Notes: generated by a model not told the origin, from the sequence alone. Counted from the stretch's first letter, positions 26,652 to 34,915 are shown. The stretch is DNA of 64,000 bases from Gemmatimonadaceae bacterium (GCA_025934775.1 JAICWO010000011.1:1-64000), one strand, 5' to 3'. Made by a program: numbers and translations.

Positions 26652-27803
26652 GTGATAGCTTCGTCAGAGGGCGAGAATCCAAGGTCGGCAAAAACGAGTG
26701 AGCCGTTCCGATGGCCGACTAGTTATGTCGGCATTGTCCACCCACTCGCCGAAGCTACAAATGGCCGTGAACGGGCGGATGAGTTTGTTCGGTTTGCCAG
26801 TGAAGCACTTGCCGGCGCCTCGTACGACGACGCGAAGGCGGCCTTCAAGGTATCGCATCAGCAGGCTGAGACCAGGAAGTCGATGCTTGAGGAAATGGGG
26901 CTGCTCTACGTCCCGCGGAATTCGAACCGCGTGATCGTGACGCCCGTCGGCAAGCAGCTCTACGACCTTCTTTCCGCAGGAACCCCGGACGATGCGCTCA
27001 CCAAGAAAAGGATCAACGCCGTCATAGCGTGGGCGCTCTCAAACTCGCAACTCAACAGGCCGCAATCGCGCGGAACACCTAGTCCCGCAACAGGTCAGTG
27101 GGAATCGTGCGACATTCGGCCGTATGCTGCCGGATGGCAGGCGATTCTCGAACTCGATGGGTGGCTGCGCCTCGACGAATTTTTTGGCGTGCTTTGGTTC
27201 ACCCACACCGTTGAGGATGTCGGCCCGGCGATTGAGGCGATTCGTGAGGCGCGTGCTATTGGTAAGGACCTCATCGATCCCAAACGGTTTGCACGCGACG
27301 GTGATCTTATGAACCCCCGTATCTATTGGGCGTCTCACCTCAGTAGCGGCGGCACGATTCTCAGGATTCCAGAGGGCACCGATCGTCTCGAGGTTCGCGA
27401 TGAGTCGCGCGAGTTGCTAGAGACGGTGCTTCGTTTTGCTGGAGGCTGCGGCATCGGCGGCAGCGAGACTTCGTTCCGCGCGCGGTCGTACAAGTCAGTT
27501 GAGGAGTATTTCGAGAGTGTTGCTGGCCGCGCGTGTCCAGAATTTTTGTTCTCTGGATCGATGCGTGTCGAGAACGTCGGCCATGAGCCAATCACGATCC
27601 TCGAAGGATACAAGACCGAGTTGAGTGGTGACGATATCATTCTGCACGGCGGGCCAGAGCTTTGCTCAATCGCGTTGAATGCGCCGTGCTACCACAAGAG
27701 TGTTCCGGGACGGCTCCTGCGACTTGCCGTTAAGGAAGAATCGCCAGACTATCAGGTCATTCTCAAGTTGCGCCGAGCACGAGTTTTTCGCGGCACGTTC
27801 TAG
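26652..27803 (+). CDS. Unrecognised protein of the methyltransferase/McrB operon, possible winged-helix N-terminus
   Basis: 383 residues from a GTG. I do not recognise the family. The first ~110 residues (ADEFVRFASEALAG, QQAETRKSMLEEMGLLYV and RVIVTPVGKQLYDLL) look like a winged helix, as in wing-containing DNA-binding domains. The remainder is mixed alpha/beta with many conserved-looking aromatic and Gly residues (LRFAGGCGIGGSETSF) but no obvious nuclease or ATPase motif. Placed between the methyltransferases and the McrB-like gene, it could be the sequence-recognition subunit; this is inference from position and the wHTH-like start. Confidence 0.75.
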   Translation: MIASSEGENPRSAKTSEPFRWPTSYVGIVHPLAEATNGRERADEFVRFASEALAGASYDDAKAAFKVSHQQAETRKSMLEEMGLLYVPRNSNRVIVTPVGKQLYDLLSAGTPDDALTKKRINAVIAWALSNSQLNRPQSRGTPSPATGQWESCDIRPYAAGWQAILELDGWLRLDEFFGVLWFTHTVEDVGPAIEAIREARAIGKDLIDPKRFARDGDLMNPRIYWASHLSSGGTILRIPEGTDRLEVRDESRELLETVLRFAGGCGIGGSETSFRARSYKSVEEYFESVAGRACPEFLFSGSMRVENVGHEPITILEGYKTELSGDDIILHGGPELCSIALNAPCYHKSVPGRLLRLAVKEESPDYQVILKLRRARVFRGTF

Positions 27804-27818
27804 TCACCTACTCGTTCG

Positions 27819-28964
27819 ATGACAAATCCCCCGAAAACGATCGCTGAACTCGAAGCTGCTGGCACTGTCACGCCTAGCGAGTTCAGCGACGTGCCAGACC
27901 GTATCGCTGAAATTGCGGACGAAGCGCTTCAAGTCCCGGCCAACTTTGTCGAAGCGATCGATCGAGTTCTCGCCGCAGGTCTCTACGATCGCGAGGACAT
28001 CGAGGAGGCGTTTGCATGCCTCGTTGGAGGACACCTTCTACTTGCCGGGCCACCGGGGACCGGAAAGACGCAATTGGCCCGCCAACTCGCGGCTGCCTTT
28101 GATTGCGCCATCGTGGAGGAAACCGCGAATCCGGAGTGGTCAGTTTACGATATCATCGGCGCCGCCGCGCTTCCCGGTAGCAGCCCGCCATACCGCGACG
28201 GGATTCTCACGAGAGCCGTGATCGGTTGTGCGAATAGAATCGTGGCGAATCTTGATACTGGTGCAGCGCCACAGAGCACTTGGCTTCTCATTGATGAGAT
28301 CAACCGTGCTGAAATTGATCGGGCGTTTGGACCCCTTTTCACGGCGCTTTCGGAAACCGATTCTGGCTCGTACACGTTGGATTATCGGCCGGCAATGCCT
28401 GTAATGGCGATTCCTCGTCGATTTCGGATCATTGCGACGATGAACTCCTTTGATACGCGTTTTGTCAACTCGATGTCCGCGGCGCTAAGGCGACGGTTCG
28501 GTCGCGTTGCGATACTCCCCCCGTCAAACTCAGGCGAAGAAAGTTCGCCGCAGGAACTCGAGCTCGCGTTGCTGCGCGCTGACGCTCTCGTCGCAGGTCG
28601 CCTTAAGCGGGCTCCCGGATCACTCCGAAACGCGGTCGACCCGTATGCCGTTAGCATGCGTGAAGCAATAGGTGCAATTCGTGCGCTGGGCGATCATGGA
28701 GGGGTTCCCGTTGGTACGGCCCAAGTCATTGACACCTGTATCCTGTTGCTGACTCTGATTGGCATGCGCGGAGTTCCGGCCGACAAGCAGGCCTTTGACG
28801 AGCTCTTTGACCGGGCCTTGAGTTCGCGAATGATTAGCGCCCTCGAATCCGATGCTGCTCGCTCGCGTTTGCGACCAACCTACGCACATGCCTTTGCTGA
28901 ACGGTTCCCCGCATTGTCTAGAGCTAACAAGCGGCTAGAGAGCTTTTTGAGTGGCAACGATTGA
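27819..28964 (+). CDS. McrB-type AAA+ ATPase/GTPase
   Basis: 381 residues. Walker A GPPGTGKT (77-84), Walker B WLLIDEINRAEIDRAFGPLF (155-174), and the sensor and arginine-finger region RIIATMNSFDTRFVNSMSAALRRRFGR (203-229), which is the McrB signature. McrB-like motors form hexamers that translocate DNA and activate a McrC-type nuclease. No N-terminal methyl-DNA-reading domain is fused, so target choice must come from another subunit. The stop overlaps the nuclease start by 14 nt. The family may use GTP or ATP; the sequence does not decide. Confidence 0.9.
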   Translation: MTNPPKTIAELEAAGTVTPSEFSDVPDRIAEIADEALQVPANFVEAIDRVLAAGLYDREDIEEAFACLVGGHLLLAGPPGTGKTQLARQLAAAFDCAIVEETANPEWSVYDIIGAAALPGSSPPYRDGILTRAVIGCANRIVANLDTGAAPQSTWLLIDEINRAEIDRAFGPLFTALSETDSGSYTLDYRPAMPVMAIPRRFRIIATMNSFDTRFVNSMSAALRRRFGRVAILPPSNSGEESSPQELELALLRADALVAGRLKRAPGSLRNAVDPYAVSMREAIGAIRALGDHGGVPVGTAQVIDTCILLLTLIGMRGVPADKQAFDELFDRALSSRMISALESDAARSRLRPTYAHAFAERFPALSRANKRLESFLSGND

Positions 28965-30192
28965 GGCGGGGCGATATTCCGCCGCGATATGGAGCGCTGC
29001 GATTCGGGAAGCCGCACAAGTCTTTTCCGCATACCTAACGCCGCTCGGCTATTCGCTTGGCAGCCATGCTGTGCGCGGTGTTCAGGATGGCGAAACGGAT
29101 TTGAGTACGGAGGTGGCGGCCCGACTTGATCTCGGCAGAGCGAATCGCGTTGGCGAGTTGCTCCGTCGGTTGGACGCCGAGCTGACGGTCGTGTATCGGC
29201 ACGAGCTCGTGTACTCGCAAGCGTTCGTCCGCGGAAAGCCTCATATCCCGCGCTACTTGCAGATGCTAGCACGTGGTGACCGACGTGGCGTACCAGTCAT
29301 CATTGCGCAACGACAGCCGACGACGCCGGAGAATCTGTTCGTTTCCGAGACGGTGCGGCTTTCACGTCTGGTCTGCAATGCCTGGATGTCGCGCGATTCG
29401 GCGGAGAGACGTTTGGCCATCGACTTGGCCGATCGTCTTGCTCGGTTCGAGTCAAGCTCTCCGTGGTCAGCCCTCCGAGCGCACCCGCGGCCTGCACTAA
29501 CCGATCTTTCAGCAATCGTCGGAGGGCGACTAATCTCCGGCGCGGTAAATGAGACCGGAGCTGTCGCTGAACTGCATCGTCTGTTCTCTCCGCGAGAACC
29601 CGAGAACGTCATTGAATTCGAGGAAGCGACAGAGGCACTGACGTTTGTGGCCTGCAACGATTCTCGATTTGAAGACAAAGTATTCGAGTTGATCGTGCTC
29701 GCTTGGCTTTTTCAAGCACTGCAAAGCCGCGCTAACGCATTTCAAATAGACCTTAGGCGGCTGAAGGGTGCGGGTGGCGAACCCGTTGCAACTGCGACGT
29801 TGGACGATGCCTCAGTTGAAGTATTTTTTCAGGCTGCAGCGTCTGTGCTTCCACCGGGCGCCTGGCAGTATCGACATTCCGGGGCTGCGTTACGTGCTAT
29901 ACCGGACATCGTCATTCGCGTCCGAAGGCAGGGAGCGCAGGATCGTATAGTGATCGTGGATGCAAAAAATCGCACGTCCGCGTCCGAGTCAGAGGTCATC
30001 TACAAGCTACTTGGGTATCGTGAGAACCTCCGGCTGACACCGTACTCTGCCGTGGGTGTTTATCCGTCGCTTGAACCCCATCCGCGCATTCTCCGATTAT
30101 CCGATGGAACGTCGCGAGTCACCCTGGTGCACGTCCCATTGCGCGGCGGTAGGCAGGTCGCAACGCGACTTGTCCGTGCGCTATCGTCCTGA
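28951..30192 (+). CDS. McrC-like/DUF2357-type PD-(D/E)xK nuclease
   Basis: 413 residues from a GTG overlapping the end of the McrB-like gene. The C-terminal part carries a PD-(D/E)xK core: IPDIVIRV (Asp319) then RIVIVDAKNR (Asp337, Lys339), followed by EVIYKLLGYRENL, as in McrC/LlaJI.R2-like nucleases. An upstream helix around FEDKVFELIVLAWLF (240-254) matches the region preceding the nuclease core in such proteins. It should be the DNA-cleaving subunit driven by the AAA+ partner. The N-terminal ~200 residues are unassigned. It is the last gene of the five-gene operon. Confidence 0.83.
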   Translation: MATIEAGRYSAAIWSAAIREAAQVFSAYLTPLGYSLGSHAVRGVQDGETDLSTEVAARLDLGRANRVGELLRRLDAELTVVYRHELVYSQAFVRGKPHIPRYLQMLARGDRRGVPVIIAQRQPTTPENLFVSETVRLSRLVCNAWMSRDSAERRLAIDLADRLARFESSSPWSALRAHPRPALTDLSAIVGGRLISGAVNETGAVAELHRLFSPREPENVIEFEEATEALTFVACNDSRFEDKVFELIVLAWLFQALQSRANAFQIDLRRLKGAGGEPVATATLDDASVEVFFQAAASVLPPGAWQYRHSGAALRAIPDIVIRVRRQGAQDRIVIVDAKNRTSASESEVIYKLLGYRENLRLTPYSAVGVYPSLEPHPRILRLSDGTSRVTLVHVPLRGGRQVATRLVRALSS

Positions 30193-30244
30193 CCCGAAGG
30201 CCCGCCTCGCTCGGTCGCAGACGGTGCATCATTGTCGTCTCGTT

Positions 30245-30508
30245 CTAGGCCTTCGGAGACGGATATGTCTGCTCCAAATATTGCACGAGCGCCAGCGCTG
30301 CCATGATAGGATCGACGTTTATGTAGCCGGTGATGTCGCCTTCGGCGAGGTCGAAGACCAACAAGACCACGCCCTGTCGCCGATCGACTCGTGTTGCTTT
30401 CACTAAGTCGACGACGTGTTTGGCCTCGCCGGAGAGTCGGTCTCGCCGAATCTTTCTTGCCTTTAAGTCGATAGCGCGACGGCGACGCCGGATATTGAGA
30501 TTCGGCAT
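30245..30508 (-). CDS. Small hypothetical protein
   Basis: 87 residues. A basic N-terminus (MPNLNIRRRRRAIDLKARKIRRDRL) precedes a segment with alternating hydrophobics (GVVLLVFDLAEGDITGYINVD) and a helical end. It begins 3 bp after the stop of a second small gene of identical length. The pair could be a two-component small module, for instance toxin-antitoxin-like, but no known family is recognised. Lower-confidence gene call. Confidence 0.45.
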   Translation of the reverse strand: MPNLNIRRRRRAIDLKARKIRRDRLSGEAKHVVDLVKATRVDRRQGVVLLVFDLAEGDITGYINVDPIMAALALVQYLEQTYPSPKA

Positions 30509-30511
30509 ACT

Positions 30512-30775
30512 TCAGCGCTCCTGAGCGACGTGAGAATCAACCGTACTGGCGACACGCCGCCCAGCAGGGAGCCATTCGGACTGCTCGTAAAAGACGAGCC
30601 TTCGCGAGTTCGCGTCGAAGTCAACGACCACAAGGCGTCCCTCTCGCGCGAGAAGCCTTACTACCGCTGCGAGGGACGCTGCATCGACTTCGGGCAGCAC
30701 TCCCGCCCCATCCAGCACGTGAATGTTGAGATGCGCGGTCTCAAGAGCGGGCGCACGACGGCGGGTGTCGTTCAC
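30512..30775 (-). CDS. Small hypothetical protein
   Basis: 87 residues with a plausible compact fold: HLNIHVLDGAGVLPEVDAASLAAVVRLLAREGRLVVVDFDANSRRLVFYEQ. No signal or membrane segment, family not recognised. It is followed 3 bp later by the other small minus-strand gene. The 236 bp upstream, to the PIN-like gene, hold no convincing ORF, so the pair may have its own promoter. Existence as a gene is likely but unproven. Confidence 0.45.
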   Translation of the reverse strand: MNDTRRRAPALETAHLNIHVLDGAGVLPEVDAASLAAVVRLLAREGRLVVVDFDANSRRLVFYEQSEWLPAGRRVASTVDSHVAQER

Positions 30776-31011
30776 GAGTCCTCGTCTGTCGGGATTCGCT
30801 TCGGCACTCTACTGACGTGTCCCACCCGGCGCAATCTCGCTGAGCCACCTCGCAGCGGCGCGTTTTCTGCGGCGCGCGCCATCGGGCAGCAGCTGCATTC
30901 TGACCGAGAACGTCTACATCGTTTTCGCGCAAAACTCTCGGCGATTTCCGCCCGGTTGCGCATCGTTGCCGTCAGCTTTCTAGTGGCTGCCTGCTGCCTG
31001 ACGGCTGACGA

Positions 31012-31581
31012 CTAGTCTTTGCCGATCCAGTCCGGCAGCGACAGGCCGCTGTGGTGCGCGACGATGCGCGCGATCTCATCGCGGTTCATAATCTTCTCTT
31101 CGACGTATGCGACGGCCTCAGTGTCGCGCATGACACGCACGCCAAATTCCCTCTGAAGAGCTACAGCGTTTCCCAGAATACCACCTGGCTGGCGACGAGA
31201 ACCGCCGTCATTCGTAACTAGAATAGCCATGTACTTTACCGCGTTGAAGACGATTTCGACGTCATTCCGCTCGCCGTCGGTTCGTGCGCCGTCGTCGAAG
31301 AGAATGTTCTCGATACGGCGCAACTCATCGCGCTCGTCCGGGGTTGTCGCCGCCGTCATGGAATAGATCATCCACGAAGCCTTTTGACTCCGCGCCACAT
31401 CTGCGCCGCGCCGCATTTCTCGAGATGCAACCTGCGAAGTAAGAAGTTCGACGACGCCATCTCGGTGCCATCGTTCGATGCGGTTCATCGCAGGCAGAGC
31501 GTTGCGGCTGTTGATTCTGTTTGTATCGATCTGAAGGCGGACGTAGACGAACCTATCCGGCATGTCGAAGGGAGATGACAT
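31012..31581 (-). CDS. PIN-like domain protein
   Basis: 189 residues from the ATG at 31581, preceded by AAGGGG as Shine-Dalgarno. FVYVRLQIDTNRINSR near the N-terminus and VKYMAILVTNDGGSRRQPGGIL then FGVRVMRDTEAVAY near the C-terminus resemble the acidic clusters of PIN-domain nucleases (DTN at the start, TND toward the end). PIN proteins are often toxins or RNases. No antitoxin is recognised beside it. It is transcribed against the defence operon. The call to PIN rests on motif likeness alone. Confidence 0.55.
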   Translation of the reverse strand: MSSPFDMPDRFVYVRLQIDTNRINSRNALPAMNRIERWHRDGVVELLTSQVASREMRRGADVARSQKASWMIYSMTAATTPDERDELRRIENILFDDGARTDGERNDVEIVFNAVKYMAILVTNDGGSRRQPGGILGNAVALQREFGVRVMRDTEAVAYVEEKIMNRDEIARIVAHHSGLSLPDWIGKD

Positions 31582-31779
31582 CTTACCCCTTGGGTTGCGG
31601 CGATCGACGGGTTCGCGCACTCATCGTGTCGTCGCGAGGCGGCGCGAACAACTTGCGTCCGAGGGGTCCACGGCGCTAATGTACGGCCCGACAACTCATA
31701 GCGCGCTGCGGAATGGCAGGCCTGCGCCACTCTTAGGTTGACCTAGCACACCCCGACTGCCATAGCGCAGCGGCCTAGG

Positions 31780-31831
31780 GCCAAGTCTTCGAATCTCGGT
31801 TCATAACCGGGGTCTGAGGCTTGGCTTTTTT
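31780..31831 (+). terminator. Structured terminator upstream of the ATPase-Xis-Int operon
   Basis: A 9-bp stem gccaagtct (31780-31788) with aggcttggc (31817-31825), one G-U pair, encloses a second hairpin ctcgg-TTCATAA-ccggg and is followed by TTTTTT (31826-31831). It lies 33 nt before the ATPase ATG. It may stop incoming transcription or act as a regulated leader of the mobility operon. The segment before it (31770 on) has tRNA-like words but no cloverleaf. Confidence 0.6.
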
Positions 31832-31864
31832 CGTCCTTGGCCCCACAGCCATTGGAACGAAGGG

Positions 31865-33130
31865 ATGAGCGATCAGCTGAGCAACAGCCCGGAATCGGGC
31901 AACCCGGAAAATGATGCAACCGCGCAATCGTCCGGTGATCTAGAACTAACGCGGCTCGCGACAGCGATCGCGCAGTTAGCGAAGTCGCCGGACATTCTCG
32001 ATTCGGTCGTGCAAGCGGTGCGCGAAATCGGCGTAGCCGGAGAAGACCGTCTCATTCGGCTGCTCTATCTCATCGGTACGAGTCGCCTCCTGAGCAAACC
32101 GGCATCCGCTGTTGTGAAAGGCCACTCAGGCGGGGGGAAGTCTTTTCTCGTAAAGAGTGTTCTCAAGCTCTTTCCACCAAGAGCCTACTGGTTGCGATCT
32201 GGTCTGTCGCCCAAGCTGATTGTGCGAACTGCCGAATCGTTCAGTCATCGCATCTTAGTCATCGAGGAAAACGCTTCGCTGAACACGGACGCCGAGACAT
32301 TCATTCGCCTACTGCTCAGCGAGGGACGTCTCGTCTACAGCACGCTTGAACCGGTCGGAAAGAACTGGGAAGAGGTCACCCTGATAAAGGAGGGGCCAGC
32401 AGGCCTGTTACTGACCACGACCAATTTGAAGGTGCACGCCGAGAACGAAACGCGAATGCTCTCGCTCTCGGTGGACGATGGTCGGGCACAAACTAAGAAC
32501 GCCCTTCTCGCGGCGGCTCGAGCGCGGGGAAAAGTGGTCGACACTACGGTTCATCAGCTATTTCAGGAATGGCTCGTCTCTCAGCCGACTGAAGTACACG
32601 TTCCGTTTCTCGAGTGTCTTGCGAAGGAGTTCGCACCCGCCGCGGTTCGGATTCGCCGCGACTTCAACCTCGTCGTCAGCCTTGTCGAGGCACATGCGCT
32701 ATTGCATCAAATGACGCGCAAGCGAGACGAGAATGGCCGAGTGATCGCGACGCTTGCGGACTACGCCGCAGTCTACGATCTGGTCGCTGACCTGATCAGC
32801 GACGGCGTTGACGCTTCTGCCCCGAGCGACGTGCGAGAAACGGTGCAGGCTGTGGAGACGTTGCTGCCGCAACATCCGCAGGGTGTGCCGTTGAAGGCTG
32901 TGACTGAAGTTCTGGGGCTCGACAAGAGCAACGTATCAAGGCGCGTTGCGAAGGCCGTTGAAGGCGGATACTTGGTCGATATCGAGGAGAAGAAGGGAAA
33001 GGCCCTGCGTCTTCAGCTCGGTGAGCCGCTTCCAAACGGCGAGGAGGTCATGCCGCATCCCGACCGAATCGCCGATTGCGCGGTTGCGCCGAATTCGATG
33101 AACGGGGAATTGAAGAGGACAGGCGAATGA
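31865..33130 (+). CDS. P-loop ATPase of the mobility module with C-terminal winged helix
   Basis: 421 residues. Walker A GHSGGGKS (86-93) is in a primase-helicase-like context (VVKGHSGGGKSFLVKSVLKLFP), with LVIEENA as the probable Walker B (around 125-131) and LLLTTTNLKVHAENETRML as sensor region. A winged helix follows (LPQHPQGVPLKAVTEVLGLDKSNVSRRVAKAVEGGYL). Related ATPases occur next to excisionase and integrase genes of integrative elements and may drive replication or DNA remodelling after excision; that role is inferred. A GAAGGG Shine-Dalgarno precedes the ATG. Its stop overlaps the Xis-like gene (ATGA). Confidence 0.72.
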   Translation: MSDQLSNSPESGNPENDATAQSSGDLELTRLATAIAQLAKSPDILDSVVQAVREIGVAGEDRLIRLLYLIGTSRLLSKPASAVVKGHSGGGKSFLVKSVLKLFPPRAYWLRSGLSPKLIVRTAESFSHRILVIEENASLNTDAETFIRLLLSEGRLVYSTLEPVGKNWEEVTLIKEGPAGLLLTTTNLKVHAENETRMLSLSVDDGRAQTKNALLAAARARGKVVDTTVHQLFQEWLVSQPTEVHVPFLECLAKEFAPAAVRIRRDFNLVVSLVEAHALLHQMTRKRDENGRVIATLADYAAVYDLVADLISDGVDASAPSDVRETVQAVETLLPQHPQGVPLKAVTEVLGLDKSNVSRRVAKAVEGGYLVDIEEKKGKALRLQLGEPLPNGEEVMPHPDRIADCAVAPNSMNGELKRTGE

Positions 33131-33483
33131 TGCGCGAGACGCTGATCGCCTCTTGGGAGCAGCGCCGGGATGCGTATGCGCGCGTCAACGCTGTTGTGGA
33201 CGGAGCGAAGCTGATCGACGAGTTGCTGTCGGACGTACGCTCCTGCGAGCCAATGGTGGCCCGGCGGGCCGTCACACTTAGAGAGGCTGCTGGTCTCACC
33301 GGCTATTCGGTTGAGCACCTCGCACGCCTCATTCGTCAAGGACGTCTACCCAACGCCGGCCGTAGGTACGCACCTCGGATTCTCGTCGGTGATTTGCCAC
33401 CACGTCGCGAGTTTGCGATAAAACGAACACGCTCTTACGATGTGAGCGCCGACGCTCGGACGCTCAGGCGCGAACGCCAGTGA
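33127..33483 (+). CDS. Excisionase-like HTH protein
   Basis: 118 residues. RAVTLREAAGLTGYSVEHLARLIRQGRLPNAGRRYAPRILVGDLP is a MerR/HTH_17-type DNA-binding motif as in excisionases and recombination directionality factors. The N-terminal ~50 residues are helical. The ATG at 33127 overlaps the ATPase stop, and the integrase starts 7 bp after its stop, so ATPase, Xis-like protein and integrase form one operon. The frame upstream of 33127 lies inside the ATPase gene. Confidence 0.75.
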   Translation: MMRETLIASWEQRRDAYARVNAVVDGAKLIDELLSDVRSCEPMVARRAVTLREAAGLTGYSVEHLARLIRQGRLPNAGRRYAPRILVGDLPPRREFAIKRTRSYDVSADARTLRRERQ

Positions 33484-33490
33484 GGTTCAT

Positions 33491-34807
33491 ATGGCGAAGC
33501 GAAAACGGCGTGATGAGTGGCGCGCCACGGCGCGCGGATGGACGCGATCCTTCGGAGAGCGAGGGCTCCGCGTCCGGCTGTTTCAAAAACGAAAGGATGG
33601 GAAGTTCTATCGGTCGGTCTGGAAAGGCGACCTCGGTCGAAGCGATGAGAAATGCATCGATACGACCGACCGCGCCGAGGCCGAGCGCATCGTGCGCGAG
33701 TTGTTGGCGAGGACGACACTCGGCGAGACGGAAGAACGTCCGTCGAATGAAGCGATCACCTTGCGGTACTTGCTCGATCGGTACTGCAAGGAGGCCGCGA
33801 CGTTCCTCGACAACAGCAAGCCGACGCGAGACGATGGAGAAACGCGCGTCAAGGTTCTCTGTGCGTACTTCGGCGAGGAATGCGACGTTCGCGAGTTACG
33901 CGAGGATGATGTCGTCGCGTACACGCGTTGGCGTCTCGCGGGCGGCGTGAAGTACGGCGTCGATTGGAAGACTGGAAAGCCGAAGCTGACTCGGGCCGTA
34001 CGCGCTCGTTCCGTCGAAGCAGACCTGAAACTGTTGTACGCGGCGCTCAGGTGGGCAACGTCGGTGCGAGTGGGGAAGGGAAAGCGCCTCCTCGATCATC
34101 ACCCCTTGCAGGGGGTGCGTCGTCCGCGAGAGAAGAATCCGAAGCGCCCTATCACGACGTGGGAACGCTTCGAGCGAGCACGGAAGGCGGCACAGGAACT
34201 GACGGCGGAAGCAGAGGCACGGATCGCTGATCCGAAGTCCGATGAAGGACGCGCCGCTGCGGAGGCTGATCGGGTGAAGTGGATACGTGCGGAATTCGCG
34301 TTGGTGCTTCTCGAAGCGACGGGTCGGCGCAGCGGCTCGATCCGTCAACTTCGGTGGGACGACATCAACCTCGCCGCGTCAGAGATCACCTGGCGCGCCG
34401 AGGCTGACAAGAAGCGTCAGCAGTGGATCACGCCGATTCCGGCCGCGTTGGTGGAAGAGATCCGCGCCTTCCGCTCGAAGCTGAGTGTCGTCGGCGGTTG
34501 GGTCTTCCCTGCGGAGAAGACTCCGAAGGAACCGATGCGCCGCGACGTATTTGCCCGCTGGATTCTCGCGTTGGAGGAGCGGGCTGGCCTCTCGAAGCTC
34601 GACGGTGGGTTGCTCCACGCATACCGCCGGAAGTGGGCCACGGAACGAAAGGACTTATCGGTGAAGGATGTGGCTGCGGCGGGCGGCTGGAAGGACGTAG
34701 GGACGCTCCTGGCGTGCTACCAGCAGGCCGACCGGCAAACCATGCTCGCGGTGATGAGCGAGCCTCGGAAGGTCACCGAAGCGACCGTGACGGGAACGAC
34801 AGGCTGA
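33491..34807 (+). CDS. int: Tyrosine recombinase (integrase) of the tRNA-Pro island
   Basis: 438 residues. N-terminal arm-binding-like region, SAM-like core-binding domain (~90-190), catalytic domain with Arg in ATGRRSGSIRQLRW (279/280), HAYRRKW (His376, Arg379) and the nucleophile Tyr410 in LLACYQQ. The full catalytic set is present, so it should be active. It lies directly beside the intact tRNA-Pro, the usual position for an integrase that uses the tRNA 3' half as attB. A 60-residue charged insertion (~225-285) precedes the first catalytic Arg. Confidence 0.92.
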   Translation: MAKRKRRDEWRATARGWTRSFGERGLRVRLFQKRKDGKFYRSVWKGDLGRSDEKCIDTTDRAEAERIVRELLARTTLGETEERPSNEAITLRYLLDRYCKEAATFLDNSKPTRDDGETRVKVLCAYFGEECDVRELREDDVVAYTRWRLAGGVKYGVDWKTGKPKLTRAVRARSVEADLKLLYAALRWATSVRVGKGKRLLDHHPLQGVRRPREKNPKRPITTWERFERARKAAQELTAEAEARIADPKSDEGRAAAEADRVKWIRAEFALVLLEATGRRSGSIRQLRWDDINLAASEITWRAEADKKRQQWITPIPAALVEEIRAFRSKLSVVGGWVFPAEKTPKEPMRRDVFARWILALEERAGLSKLDGGLLHAYRRKWATERKDLSVKDVAAAGGWKDVGTLLACYQQADRQTMLAVMSEPRKVTEATVTGTTG

Positions 34808-34844
34808 AGCAGAGTTGGGCCATCAGAGTACTCGAAAACCCGAG

Positions 34845-34867
34845 AAACTGAGGACGAAACTGAGGAC
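34845..34867 (+). repeat. Tandem 11-bp repeats at the right end (candidate integrase arm sites)
   Basis: AAACTGAGGAC at 34845-34855 and 34857-34867, separated by one base, preceded by GAG and followed by GG as in the left-end pair. Located 38 bp after the integrase stop and 58 bp from the right attachment repeat. Confidence 0.6.
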
Positions 34868-34881
34868 GGCTTCAGGGCAAC

Positions 34882-34915
34882 GAAAAAGCCCCACAACGCA
34901 AAACGTTGCAGGGCT
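34882..34915 (-). terminator. Element-borne terminator for tRNA-Pro
   Basis: On the minus strand a 12-bp stem, AGCCCTGCAACG (34915-34904) with CGTTGTGGGGCT (34898-34887), one mismatch, 5-nt loop, followed by TTTTT. It stands just past the CCA end of the restored tRNA-Pro gene and belongs to the element, replacing the terminator left behind at 19978-20024. Confidence 0.75.

Noticed and set aside
30530-31015. 161-codon plus-strand ORF
   Set aside because: It covers the two small minus-strand genes and has no recognisable product; the minus-strand frames look more protein-like.
31770-31831. Possible tRNA-Met (anticodon-like CAT loop)
   Set aside because: D-arm, T-loop and anticodon words are present but in an order and spacing that cannot form a cloverleaf, and no acceptor stem pairs. 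Kept only as a terminator hairpin.
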